Assembly (NCBI GenBank): GCA_020633055.1
Contig: JACKEJ010000015.1
Span: 131,536-195,535 of the forward strand
Source of the DNA: Sandaracinaceae bacterium
GTDB lineage: Bacteria; Myxococcota_A; Polyangia; Polyangiales; Houyiibacteriaceae
Length of the DNA stretch: 64,000 bases
Reading direction: 5' to 3'
Made by a program: the position numbers and the translations under genes. Below the pieces are notes generated by a model. The model did no database searches. It was not told where the DNA came from and worked only from the letters and a program-made list of their open reading frames with translations. How positions within the stretch are numbered: the first letter of the stretch is position 1; the number at the start of each line of letters is the position of its first letter. This document shows, in pieces, positions 50,705 to 59,888 of the stretch.

Positions 50705-53700
50705 CTACGCGGCCGCGATCTTCACGCTGTTGAACCAGGTTGCGGGCATTTCGCGGTCGAGCGCCCACACAATCTGCATAGGGCGATCACCGGTGGCGGA
50801 CGCGCAGCGCACGGGGCCGAGGAAAAGGTACGGCATGGTCACGCCGCGTTCGTCTTGCTTGGCTTGTCGGACAAAGAGCAGCACGCGCCAGCCGTGTGGG
50901 GGGTGCCGGTAGCGCTTGCCGGTGGCGGAATCGAAGCGCGTCCCACTCTGGCTCTCCCAGTGAAACTCGCGCTGCGAGAGGGCGTAGTCGTTGTAGAGGG
51001 TCGTTGGGGTGAAGTCCTTCGGATCCTTGTCGAGAGTCACATACAGCACGTCGCACTTCTGCGCCTCGCACTTGAGTACCCCACCTTGCGTGCGCAGCAG
51101 CTTGCCCGAACGCTGCTCGCCAAGCCCGGCGCTGATCTCGTCGCGGCTGTAGGTGGCGTGCACCTCAAACGGCAACCCCGTGAGGGTGTATGTGGGTTTG
51201 CGGCGCTGGTCGTCCAGCACGCCTAGCAGCTGACTCACTTCACCTAGGAGCGTGGGACTGGACCACAGCTCGGTGAAGAACGACCCGAGCTCACCGACGG
51301 GCCGCACGGCCTGACCGAGAACCGAGAAGAACATGAGCTGGTAGGGGTCACGCGGATCGGGCTTGGGCGGGCGCTCTTGCGCGAGCCAGCTCCGCCAACG
51401 GCTTAGGCGCTCCGTGTCGTCGACGTGCAGCAGGCGCGGCAGTGCACGGATCATGGGGCCGTCAGGCACCGCGGGAGCAAAGCCGCGCTGCTCACGCAAG
51501 CGCGAAAAGGACCTACCACTTAGGTAGAGGTCGCTCAGCGCAACGTCTGCACGGTCCAAGAAAGACGCGAGTGTGTCGTCGGGCTGAAGGTCCTCGCCGA
51601 GCGCCGCCCAGCTCGAGAGCACGCGCTTCATGTTGTCGAGGACCGCACGCTGCGCCAGCTCTTCAAGCTGAATGGAGCAGCCTGGGGGCAGCCGCGGGAA
51701 GCCCTGCTCGACGGCAGCCTTTACGTCGGCGCGCGTGCCCCCGCCGAGCAGCGCGCGGTAGCGAAGATCAAAGCGGAACTGCCGGTTTGCGTGCCCGATG
51801 AAGTCCAGCACGGTGAGGCAGCTCTTGCTGTCATCGAGGCGCAGGCCACGCCCGAGCTGTTGCAAGTACAGAGTAGGGCTCTCGGTGGGGCGGAGGAACA
51901 GCACAGTATCCACGGCGGGTATGTCGACGCCCTCGTTGAAGAGGTCCACGGTGAACAAGGTGCAGAGTTCGCCAGCAATAAGGCGGCTGATTGCGGCGCT
52001 GCGCAGCTGCTCGGCGGTGTCGCCGGTCACGCTTTCGGCCGGAAGGCCCGAGCGACGGAAGTACGCCGCCATGAATTCGGCGTGTTTGACCGATACGCAG
52101 AACCCGAGCGCGCGCATCCGCCGGGGGTCGCGCACGCGGTCATGTAGCGCCCGCAACACCTGCTTAGCGCGGTGCTCGTCGGCGGTGTAGACGCGCTCCA
52201 GCGCTGACACGCTGTAACGCCCCTTGGTGAAGTCGATCTGCGAGAGGTCGGTCGGGTCGTCGACGCCGAAGTACTGAAACGGGACCAGTAGCCCTTGATC
52301 GAGCGCGTCCCACAAGCGTGACTCGGCGGCAACTCGCCCGTCGAACCAGTGCAGGATGGAGCGTCCATCGGCGCGCTCGGGCGTGGCGGTCATGCCCAGC
52401 AACACGCGCGGCCGTAGGTGATTCAGCAGGGCAGTGTAGGACTCAGCTTCGGCATGGTGGAACTCATCCACCACCAGTACGTCGTAAGCATCCGGCGCAA
52501 GGTCCTTCAGGCGGCGCGCGTGGAGCGACTGGATGCTGGCGAACACGTGCTTGCCTGTAAGGGGCTTGTCGCCGCCCGTGTGCAGCTCGCCGAAGCTTCC
52601 GTCACCCAGCGCCGCGCGGTAACGAGCGCGGCTCTTTTCCAAGATCTCACGACGGTGCGCAACGAAGAGCAGGCTGGGGCGGCCGGGGAGCCGCTTGTAG
52701 TCGAGCGCGGCGATGACCGTCTTCCCGGTGCCCGTGGCCGCCACGACCAAGTTGCGCGAATGTCCTGCACTGCGCTCCGCCGAGAGGGCGTCGAGCACGG
52801 CCGTCTGGTGCGGATACGGGTGCAGCCGAATGGCCTCCGCCAGCGCGTCGCGCTCGGGGCTGCGGCGGGCTTCGACCACTCTGGCAAATCGCTCGCGCTC
52901 ATATGGCTCGAAGGCCTCCTCGTTCCAGTACTGCGCGAACGTGGCCTCGAACTTACGCAAGATGCCTGCGTTGTCCACGTTCGACAGGCGCACATTCCAC
53001 TCGCAGCCATCGCGCAGCGCCGCGTGAGACAGGTTGGATGAGCCAACGATGCCCGTGGAGAAGCCCGTGACCCGATGAAAGAGCCACGCCTTGGCATGGA
53101 GGCGCGTGCGCCGCGTGTCGTAGCTGACGCGTACCTCGGCGCCCATGTCCTTCAGCGCATCGAGCGCCTCGGGCTCAGTCGCCCCCATGTACGTGGTGGT
53201 CAGAACGCGCAGCCGCGGGGCCGGACCACGCTCACTGTGGAGGCGATGTCGGTCGCAGAACGCCCGCAGCGCATCACGCAGTTCGACGAAGCCACTCCAC
53301 TTCACGAACGACACCAGTACGTCCACGCGGTCGGCCGACGCCAACTCGCGCTCGATCTCGTGGCCTACGCGCAGGTCCTTCGGGCCATTGACGATCAGGT
53401 CGCTGTACCGCAAGGGTATGGTCGGTCGCATCAGTTTGGCCGCGCCGAGACGAAGCTGTTCCTTGTGCCGCACCTGTAGCAACCGCTCTGCCAAGACGTG
53501 GTCGTTCGTGTCGACGTCGCCGCCCAGGCCAGCCACCAACGCCAGCAGTTGGTTGGTGAGCTCGATCTGCTTTGCAGTGCGATCGTGGTCGTCCTTGCCT
53601 TTGAGGGACGACAGTCTAGCCGCTGCGAAGTGCGCCACGTGCCGCGCGAGCTCTTCGGGAGCGGTGCCGGGGTTCAGCGCGACCCTCTCACTGGTGAGTC

Positions 53701-53782
53701 GCGGGTCCCGAAGAGCCGCGTCCAGAGCGAAGGTGACCAGCTGGTCGTACAAGCCGTCGTGAAGGTCGGGCAGCTCGGGCAC
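50705..53782 (-). CDS. HKD-nuclease/SF2 helicase/DUF3427 protein, second locus
   Basis: A 1025-residue protein from GTG 53782 with no clear ribosome site. Same order of parts as the protein at 22780: HKD unit 'TRLHAKAWLFHRVTGF' with 'GIVGSSNLSHAAL', helicase with 'VVAATGTGKTVI', 'VVDEFHHAEAESYTALL', 'GMTATPERADG', 'DLFNEGVDIPAVDTVLFL' and 'QQLGRGLRLDD', and a C-terminal DUF3427-like domain. It is clearly distinct in sequence from the first, so this is not a recent copy. Defence or repair of DNA is likely (inference). Its neighbours are a DUF4132 fragment downstream and the metabolic operon upstream. Confidence 0.88.
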   Translation of the reverse strand: MPELPDLHDGLYDQLVTFALDAALRDPRLTSERVALNPGTAPEELARHVAHFAAARLSSLKGKDDHDRTAKQIELTNQLLALVAGLGGDVDTNDHVLAERLLQVRHKEQLRLGAAKLMRPTIPLRYSDLIVNGPKDLRVGHEIERELASADRVDVLVSFVKWSGFVELRDALRAFCDRHRLHSERGPAPRLRVLTTTYMGATEPEALDALKDMGAEVRVSYDTRRTRLHAKAWLFHRVTGFSTGIVGSSNLSHAALRDGCEWNVRLSNVDNAGILRKFEATFAQYWNEEAFEPYERERFARVVEARRSPERDALAEAIRLHPYPHQTAVLDALSAERSAGHSRNLVVAATGTGKTVIAALDYKRLPGRPSLLFVAHRREILEKSRARYRAALGDGSFGELHTGGDKPLTGKHVFASIQSLHARRLKDLAPDAYDVLVVDEFHHAEAESYTALLNHLRPRVLLGMTATPERADGRSILHWFDGRVAAESRLWDALDQGLLVPFQYFGVDDPTDLSQIDFTKGRYSVSALERVYTADEHRAKQVLRALHDRVRDPRRMRALGFCVSVKHAEFMAAYFRRSGLPAESVTGDTAEQLRSAAISRLIAGELCTLFTVDLFNEGVDIPAVDTVLFLRPTESPTLYLQQLGRGLRLDDSKSCLTVLDFIGHANRQFRFDLRYRALLGGGTRADVKAAVEQGFPRLPPGCSIQLEELAQRAVLDNMKRVLSSWAALGEDLQPDDTLASFLDRADVALSDLYLSGRSFSRLREQRGFAPAVPDGPMIRALPRLLHVDDTERLSRWRSWLAQERPPKPDPRDPYQLMFFSVLGQAVRPVGELGSFFTELWSSPTLLGEVSQLLGVLDDQRRKPTYTLTGLPFEVHATYSRDEISAGLGEQRSGKLLRTQGGVLKCEAQKCDVLYVTLDKDPKDFTPTTLYNDYALSQREFHWESQSGTRFDSATGKRYRHPPHGWRVLLFVRQAKQDERGVTMPYLFLGPVRCASATGDRPMQIVWALDREMPATWFNSVKIAAA

Positions 53783-53915
53783 GAAGGGAGGATACTACGG
53801 CGGCGCCCACGCGCGCTCGCTGCGTCACGCCCGATGCACTCCAGGCACGCCTTGGATCGCGGTGCCAGCATGCACCGTGTGGGAGCCTCGATGCGTCGCT
53901 GAGGGGCTCCCCACC

Positions 53916-53943
53916 TTGCACAAACTGAAACACGTTCTACTCT
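53916..53943 (+). promoter_or_regulatory. Promoter with KstR-like operator before the catabolic operon
   Basis: -35-like TTGCAC (53916-53921) and -10-like TACTCT (53938-53943) are 16 bp apart. Between them lies TGAAACACGTTCTA (53926-53939), an imperfect palindrome that fits TnnAACnnGTTnnA, the motif of the TetR-type repressor KstR in actinobacteria. A repressor bound there would block RNA polymerase. It lies 34 bp before the start of the acyl-CoA synthetase gene. Other TetR-type regulators of fatty-acid degradation use similar palindromes. Confidence 0.5.
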
Positions 53944-53973
53944 ACACGTCCGGCCCGTCGGCCTGCCCCCGCC

Positions 53974-55776
53974 ATGCCCGTCGCCCCACCGCATATGCCT
54001 GTTCTGCAGGAGATCGAGGCCCACCTGACGGGGCCGAGGCAGCCCTTCGAGCTGGAGCGGGCCACCGTCCACGGGGAGGACGTCACGGTCTTCAAGAACC
54101 GGCCGCGCTCCCTGCGTGATGTCCTGGAGCGCTCCCGCGCGTTTGGCGCCGCGGACTACATGGTCTGGGAGGACGGGCGCCGGTACACGTACGCCGAGCA
54201 CCTCACGCTCGTCGCCGCGCTGGCCGCCCGCCTACAGACCGAGTTCCGCATCGCCCCCGGAGACCGGGTGGCCATCCTGGCGGCCAACTGCCCCGAGTGG
54301 GTGCTGAGCTTCTGGGCCGTCACCAGCCTGGGCGCTGTCGCGGTCGGCCTGAACGCGTGGTGGACGGCGGACGAGATCCTGTACGGCGCAGAAGACTGCG
54401 CGCCCAGCCTGCTCATCGCGGACGAGAAGCGCCTGGCCCGGCTCACCCCCGAGCAGCTGAGCGCCCTGCCCTGCCCCGTGCTGCGCATCGACCCCGCGTT
54501 CGAGGCGGCCCTGCGGCCCACGGACCAAACGGCGGGCCAAGCCGCGAACGAAAGCGGCCCCACGCTGCCCACCGCGCCCATCACCGAGGACATGCCCGCG
54601 GTGATGCTCTACACCAGCGGGACCACGGGGCGGCCCAAGGCGGCGGTGCACACGCACGGGAACATGGGCTCGCTGCTGATGGTGAGCTTCTTTCACGGGG
54701 CGCGGCTGATGGCCATCGCGCCGCCGCCCAGCATCGCGGGGCCTCCCACGCAGAGCTGCATTCTGGTGACCAGCCCGCTGTTCCACGTGTCGGGGCTGCA
54801 CTGCGCGGCGGTCACGGCCCTGGGGGGCGGGGCCAAGACGGTGTGGACCATGGGGCGCTTCAACCCGGAGACGGTGCTGCGCCTGCTGAAAGACGAGCGT
54901 GTTACGGGCTGGGGGTACACGGCGACTATGTTGCACCGTGTCGTGAACCACCCCCTGGCCACCCCCGAGCACTTCCGCAGCCTGCGCATGATGGGCGGGG
55001 GGGGCTCGCCCATCCCCGAGGCGCTGCAGGACAAGGCGCTGCGCCTGGTGCCGCACGTGAAGAGCACCATGGGCGTGGGCTATGGGCTGACCGAGGGCTG
55101 CGCGTTCAGCACGCTCAACCCGGGGCCGGAGCTGCGCGAGCACCCCACGTCGGCGGGGCGCCCGGTGCCCACGGTGGAGCTGCAGATTCGCGACGCCGCG
55201 GGGCAGCCGCTGCCCGAGGGGCAAGACGGCGACATCCACGTGCGCGGCCCGCTGGTGATGCTGGAGTACTTCCGCAACCCCGAGGCCACGGCCGCGGTCA
55301 TTGGCCCGGGGCGCTGGCTGCGCACGGGGGACGTGGGGCACCTGGTGGACGGGCGGCTGTACCTGGCCAGCCGCAAGCGCGACCTCATCCTGCGCGGCGG
55401 CGAGAACGTGTACCCGCTCGAGATCGAGCAGCGCCTGGAGGCACACCCGCGCGTGGCCGAGGCCGCCGTGGTGGGCCTGCCGGACGACGAGCTGGGCCAG
55501 ACGGTGTGCGCCTTCGTGCGCGTCACCCCCGCACAGGGCCTGGCCGCCGTGCTGCCCCCGCGCGCAGGCGAGCCCGAGGCCGAGCCCGGCGCCCTCACGC
55601 AAGCCGAAGAGGCCGCGCTGGCCGAGGAGTTGCGCGCCTTCGTGGGCGAGGCCCTCGCCTACTTCAAAGTCCCCGCGGAGCTCCGGTTCGTGCGCGAGCC
55701 CCTCCCGCGGAACGCCACTGGTAAGGTGCTCAAGCACGTCCTGTTGGGCGAGCCCAGCGCCTTCATCGAAGAATGA
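53974..55776 (+). CDS. AMP-dependent acyl-CoA synthetase
   Basis: A 600-residue enzyme that activates a carboxylic acid to its CoA thioester through an acyl-adenylate. The P-loop-like motif 'MLYTSGTTGRPKAAVHTHG' is at about residues 211-229, 'GYGLTEGC' is motif A4/A5, 'RWLRTGDVGHLVDGRLYLAS' and 'DLILRGGENVYPLEIE' follow, and the C-terminal lysine loop is 'PRNATGKVLK'. The start may be ATG 53974 or 53995. First gene of the operon; it would feed acids, possibly steroid-derived, into the pathway. The substrate is not certain, and the sequence is not close to any named FadD I know. Confidence 0.9.
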   Translation: MPVAPPHMPVLQEIEAHLTGPRQPFELERATVHGEDVTVFKNRPRSLRDVLERSRAFGAADYMVWEDGRRYTYAEHLTLVAALAARLQTEFRIAPGDRVAILAANCPEWVLSFWAVTSLGAVAVGLNAWWTADEILYGAEDCAPSLLIADEKRLARLTPEQLSALPCPVLRIDPAFEAALRPTDQTAGQAANESGPTLPTAPITEDMPAVMLYTSGTTGRPKAAVHTHGNMGSLLMVSFFHGARLMAIAPPPSIAGPPTQSCILVTSPLFHVSGLHCAAVTALGGGAKTVWTMGRFNPETVLRLLKDERVTGWGYTATMLHRVVNHPLATPEHFRSLRMMGGGGSPIPEALQDKALRLVPHVKSTMGVGYGLTEGCAFSTLNPGPELREHPTSAGRPVPTVELQIRDAAGQPLPEGQDGDIHVRGPLVMLEYFRNPEATAAVIGPGRWLRTGDVGHLVDGRLYLASRKRDLILRGGENVYPLEIEQRLEAHPRVAEAAVVGLPDDELGQTVCAFVRVTPAQGLAAVLPPRAGEPEAEPGALTQAEEAALAEELRAFVGEALAYFKVPAELRFVREPLPRNATGKVLKHVLLGEPSAFIEE

Positions 55777-55786
55777 GAGACTGACC

Positions 55787-57004
55787 ATGCCCGAAGCCGT
55801 CATCGTTGCCACCGCCCGCACCCCCATCGGCCGCGCCAAGAAGGGCTCGCTCATCAACGAGCGCCCCGACGACCTGGGCGCGCTCGTCGTCAAGGCCGCG
55901 CTCAGCAAGGTGCCCAACCTGGACCCCACGCTGGTGGAGGACGTGCTCTTCGGCTGCGCGCAGCCCGCGGGTGAGCAGGGCTACAACCTGGGCCGCGTCA
56001 TCGCGCTCTTGGCCGGCCTGCGCGACGCGCCCGGCGCCACCGTCAACCGCTACTGCAGCTCGTCGCTGCAGACCATCCGCATGGCGGCGCACGCCATCAA
56101 GGCGGGCGAGGGCGACGTGTTCGTGGCTGGCGGCGTGGAGTGCGTGAGCCGCTTCGACAAGGGCAAGTCCGACGGCATGGAGGGCACGCTCAACCCGCTG
56201 TTCAACGAGGCCATGGCGCGCACCAAGACCTTCGCCACGGGCACGCCCTGGGCCGCGGTGGACGGCCTGCCCGACGTCTACACGAACATGCTGCAGACGG
56301 CCGAGAACGTGGCCGGCAGCGTGGGCGTGAGCCGCGCCGAGCAGGACGAGTTCGCGCTGCTCTCGCAGAACCGCGCCGAGGCCGCGCAGAAGAGCGGCTT
56401 CTTCCGCGACGAGATCACGCCCGTGACGCTGGCCGACGGCACCGTGGTGGACACCGACGACTGCCCGCGCCACGGCACCACGCTCGAGGCCCTCTCCGGC
56501 CTCGACCCCATCCTGGCCAAGTGGATGGGCGCCAGCGCGACGGTCACGGCCGGCAACGCCTGCCCGCTGAACGACGGCGCCGCGGCGGTCATCGTCATGA
56601 GCGACACCAAGGCCAAGGCGCTGGGCATCAAGCCGCTGGCGCGCATCGTGTCGAGCGGCGTGACGGGCCTCAACCCCGAGATCATGGGCCTGGGCCCCGT
56701 CGGAGCCAGCCAGCAGGCGCTCGCGCGCGCCGGGCTCAGCATCAAGGACATCGACCTGGTGGAGATCAACGAAGCCTTCGCCGCGCAGGTGGTGCCCTCG
56801 GCCAAGCAGCTGGGCATCTCGTACGAGAAGCTCAACGTGCACGGCGGCGCCATCGCGCTGGGCCACCCCTTCGGCATGACCGGCGCGCGCATCATGACCA
56901 CGCTGCTGCACGGCCTCGAGGTGCGCGGCGGGCGCTACGGCCTCGAGACCATGTGCGTGGGCGGCGGCCAGGGCATGGCCATGATCGTCGAGCGCCTGGG
57001 CTGA
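55787..57004 (+). CDS. Acetyl-CoA C-acyltransferase (thiolase)
   Basis: A 405-residue thiolase that cleaves a 3-ketoacyl-CoA with CoA. The catalytic residues are visible: Cys90 in 'NRYCSSSLQ', His360 in 'GGAIALGHPFGMTGAR' and Cys390 in 'TMCVGGGQGMAM'. The length fits the family. The ATG is 11 bp after the synthetase stop, so the genes are co-transcribed. It would catalyse the last step of a beta-oxidation round. Confidence 0.92.
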   Translation: MPEAVIVATARTPIGRAKKGSLINERPDDLGALVVKAALSKVPNLDPTLVEDVLFGCAQPAGEQGYNLGRVIALLAGLRDAPGATVNRYCSSSLQTIRMAAHAIKAGEGDVFVAGGVECVSRFDKGKSDGMEGTLNPLFNEAMARTKTFATGTPWAAVDGLPDVYTNMLQTAENVAGSVGVSRAEQDEFALLSQNRAEAAQKSGFFRDEITPVTLADGTVVDTDDCPRHGTTLEALSGLDPILAKWMGASATVTAGNACPLNDGAAAVIVMSDTKAKALGIKPLARIVSSGVTGLNPEIMGLGPVGASQQALARAGLSIKDIDLVEINEAFAAQVVPSAKQLGISYEKLNVHGGAIALGHPFGMTGARIMTTLLHGLEVRGGRYGLETMCVGGGQGMAMIVERLG

Positions 57005-57029
57005 GGCGCGGAGCACCGGAGCCCCTCGC

Positions 57030-58067
57030 ATGACCTCGCTGCCCGAGACCCAAGCGCAGATCCTCCTCGCGCGGCGCCCCCATGGGGTGCCCGTGGCGGA
57101 GGACTTTGCGCTGTCTCGGGGGCCGGTGCCGCAGCCGAGCGACGTGGGGCCCGGGCAGGTGCTGCTGCGCCAGATCTACCTCTCGCTGGACCCCGCCATC
57201 CGCGGCTGGATGAACGACAGCCGCTCGTACCTGCCGCCCATCGCCATTGGCGCGCCCGTGCGCAGCGGGACGCTCTCGCAGGTGGTGCACAGCAGCGTGC
57301 CCGAGTGGCAGCCGGGCGACCTGTGTCAGGCGCTGGCCGCGTGGGAGGAGTACTCGCTGGTGCCGGCGCAGCAGCTGATGGGCAAGATCACGCCCGTGCC
57401 CGGCATCCCGTTGAGCGGGATGCTGAACGTGCTGGGCGGCAACGGGCTCACGGCCTACTTCGGGCTGTACGAGGTGGGGAAGCCCAAGGCGGGCGAGACG
57501 GTGCTGGTGAGCGCGGCCGCGGGCGGCGTGGGCAGCATCGTGGGGCAGCTGGCCAAGCTGCGCGGCTGCCGTGTGGTGGGGCTCACGGGCAGCGACGAGA
57601 AGTGCGAGTGGCTGTGCAGCGAGCTGGGCTTCGACGCGGCGCTGAACTACAAGTCCGCCAACCTGAACCAGCAGCTGAAGGACGTGTGCCCCAAGGGCGT
57701 GGACGTGTTCTTCGACGGCGTGGGCGGCGAGCTGCTGGACCTGGTGCTGGCGCGCCTGGCCATGCGCGGGCGCGTGGTGGTGTGCGGCGCCATCAGCGAG
57801 ATCAACCGCACGGAGGCCGGGCCCGGGCTGCGCAACGTCATGCAGCTCATGGCCAAGCGCGCGCGCATGGAGGGCTTCGTCACGCTGGACTACGCGGACC
57901 GCTACGCCGCGGCCCGTGACGAGCTGGCCGGCTACGTGCGCGAGGGCGCGCTGAAGACGCGCGACGAGGTGGTGGACGGGCTCGAGCACGCTCCGGCGCA
58001 CCTCCTGCGCCTCTTCTCGGGTGACCACCGCGGCAAGCTGATGGTCAAGGTCGCGGACCCTTCGTAA
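57030..58067 (+). CDS. MDR-family NADP-dependent oxidoreductase
   Basis: A 345-residue zinc-independent medium-chain reductase/dehydrogenase of the leukotriene-B4/curcumin reductase type. N-terminal 'LLRQIYLSLDPAIRGWMND' is the family hallmark, and 'LVSAAAGGVGSIVGQLAKLR' the Rossmann nucleotide-binding loop. No zinc ligands are present. It probably reduces a carbon-carbon double bond of an enoyl substrate. 26 bp after the thiolase gene. Confidence 0.85.
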   Translation: MTSLPETQAQILLARRPHGVPVAEDFALSRGPVPQPSDVGPGQVLLRQIYLSLDPAIRGWMNDSRSYLPPIAIGAPVRSGTLSQVVHSSVPEWQPGDLCQALAAWEEYSLVPAQQLMGKITPVPGIPLSGMLNVLGGNGLTAYFGLYEVGKPKAGETVLVSAAAGGVGSIVGQLAKLRGCRVVGLTGSDEKCEWLCSELGFDAALNYKSANLNQQLKDVCPKGVDVFFDGVGGELLDLVLARLAMRGRVVVCGAISEINRTEAGPGLRNVMQLMAKRARMEGFVTLDYADRYAAARDELAGYVREGALKTRDEVVDGLEHAPAHLLRLFSGDHRGKLMVKVADPS

Positions 58068-58178
58068 CCTGTCCGCCCCCGTTTCCCGCGCCCGGCCCTG
58101 CGCCGGCGCCTCCCTCCCCACGTTTTGGTTTGGACACCGTCGACTGAGTTCGACTGAGAACAAGAAGAGAGCAAGCAC

Positions 58179-59084
58179 ATGAGCGGAATCTGCGAAGGTC
58201 GGGTTGTCATCGTCACGGGCGCGGGGCGCGGCATTGGTCGTGAGCACGCGCTGGAGCTCGCGCGGCAGGGCGCCAAGGTGGTGGTGAACGACCTGGGCGC
58301 CACCAACCACGGCGAGGGCAAGGACGAGGGCCCGGCGGCCGAGGTGGTGAGCACCATCAAGGCCATGGGCGGCGAGGCCTTCGCCAACGGCGCGGACGTG
58401 GCCAACTGGGAGCAGACCAAGGCGCTGGTGGAGGAGACCGTGGCCACCTTCGGGCGGCTGGACGTGGTGGTGAACAACGCCGGCTTCGTGCGCGACCGCA
58501 TGTTCGTGAGCTGCAGCGAAGAGGAGTGGGACGCGGTGGTGAACGTGCACCTGAAGGGGCACTTCTGCCTGTCGCGCCACGCGGCGGGCTACTGGCGCGA
58601 CCAGGTGAAGGCCGGCAACGCGGTGGATGCGCGCATCATCAACACCAGCTCGGGCGCGGGTGTGCTGGGCAGCGTGGGGCAGTGCGCCTACAGCGCGGCC
58701 AAGGCGGGCATCGCCACGCTCACGCTGGTGCAGGGCGCGGAGCTGGGCCGCTACGGCATCACCGCCAACGCCATCTGCCCCATCGCGCGCACGCGCATGA
58801 CCGAGGGCGCTTTCGGCGACGCCATGAAGGCCCCCGAGGAGGGCTTCGACGTGAACGACCCGGCGAACGTGTCGCCCTTCGTGGCGTGGCTGGCCAGCAG
58901 CGAGAGCCGCGAGGTGAGCGGGCGCGTGTGGGAGGTGGTCGGCGGGCAGATCACCGCGTTCGACGGCTACCGCCGCGAGGGCACGGTGGACGCGGGCAAG
59001 CGCTGGGAGCCGAGCGAGATCGGCGCGGCCGTGAAGCAGGTGCTGGCCGACTCGAAGCCGCTGGTGAAGGTCTACGGCACGTGA
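58179..59084 (+). CDS. SDR, (3R)-hydroxyacyl-CoA dehydrogenase-like (Rv3548c-type)
   Basis: A 301-residue short-chain dehydrogenase. 'IVTGAGRGIGREHALELARQ' (nucleotide binding), 'LDVVVNNAGFVRDRMF', Ser157/158, Tyr171 and Lys175 ('YSAAKAG') are all in place. The longer form, with a C-terminal region 'SREVSGRVWEVVGGQITAFD', is like actinobacterial Rv3548c and the SDR domain of the multifunctional beta-oxidation enzyme, as far as I recall. It would oxidise a hydroxyacyl-CoA. 111 bp after the previous gene; a direct repeat of TCGACTGAG lies in the gap. Confidence 0.8.
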   Translation: MSGICEGRVVIVTGAGRGIGREHALELARQGAKVVVNDLGATNHGEGKDEGPAAEVVSTIKAMGGEAFANGADVANWEQTKALVEETVATFGRLDVVVNNAGFVRDRMFVSCSEEEWDAVVNVHLKGHFCLSRHAAGYWRDQVKAGNAVDARIINTSSGAGVLGSVGQCAYSAAKAGIATLTLVQGAELGRYGITANAICPIARTRMTEGAFGDAMKAPEEGFDVNDPANVSPFVAWLASSESREVSGRVWEVVGGQITAFDGYRREGTVDAGKRWEPSEIGAAVKQVLADSKPLVKVYGT

Positions 59085-59089
59085 TCGGC

Positions 59090-59875
59090 ATGGACTACAG
59101 CGGGCAGGTCGCGCTGGTCACGGGCGGCACGGCTGGGCTCGGGCGCGGCATCGCGGAGACGTTCTTGGCGGCCGGCGCCGAGGTGGTGGTGTGCGGGCGC
59201 AAGACGCCCGAGACGCTGCCGAGCGCCGGTGGACGCACGGCCAGCTTCGTGGCCTGCGACGTGCGCGACCCGGAGAGCGTCGACAAGCTGGTGGCCGAGG
59301 TGGTGGCGCAGCACGGGCGCCTCGACGTGCTGGTGAACAACGCCGGCGGCGCGCCCTTCACGGACGCGGCCACGGCCTCGCCGCGCTTCAGCGAGAAGAT
59401 CATCGCGCTCAACCTGACCAGCGCGCTGCACTGCAGCGTGGCGGCCAACCGCGTGATGCAGGCGCAAGAGGGCGGCGGCAACATCGTGAACATCGCGAGC
59501 GTGAGCGGCGCGCGCCCCTCGCCGGGCACCGCGGCCTACGGCGCGGCCAAGGCGGGCCTGCTGAACCTCACGCGCTCGCTGGCCGTGGAGTGGGCGCCGC
59601 GCGTGCGCGTGAACGCCATCACGGCGGGCATGATCCGCACCGAGCAGGCGCACCTGCACTACGGCGACGAAGAGGGCATCGCGCGCGTCTCGGCCACGGT
59701 GCCGCTCGGGCGCCTGGCGCTGCCCGTGGACATCGCCAATGCGTGCTTGTTCCTGGCGTCGCCGCTGGCGTCGTACGTGAGCGGCGCGGACCTCTTGATC
59801 CACGGCGGCGGTGAGCGCCCGGCCTTCCTGGACGCCGCCACCACGAACCAAGCTGCTGACAAGCCCGCCAAGTAA
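59090..59875 (+). CDS. SDR-family oxidoreductase (Rv3549c-like)
   Basis: A 261-residue enzyme; a GTG at 59081 would overlap the previous stop and add three residues. 'VALVTGGTAGLGRGIAETFL' is the nucleotide loop, Ser137/Tyr150/Lys154 ('AYGAAKAG') the catalytic triad, and the C-terminus 'SGADLLIHGGGERPAFLDAA' matches a group of actinobacterial SDRs beside the steroid ring-degradation genes (recalled, not searched). Substrate unknown. Confidence 0.8.
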   Translation: MDYSGQVALVTGGTAGLGRGIAETFLAAGAEVVVCGRKTPETLPSAGGRTASFVACDVRDPESVDKLVAEVVAQHGRLDVLVNNAGGAPFTDAATASPRFSEKIIALNLTSALHCSVAANRVMQAQEGGGNIVNIASVSGARPSPGTAAYGAAKAGLLNLTRSLAVEWAPRVRVNAITAGMIRTEQAHLHYGDEEGIARVSATVPLGRLALPVDIANACLFLASPLASYVSGADLLIHGGGERPAFLDAATTNQAADKPAK

Positions 59876-59888
59876 GGCCCCGAGAGTC

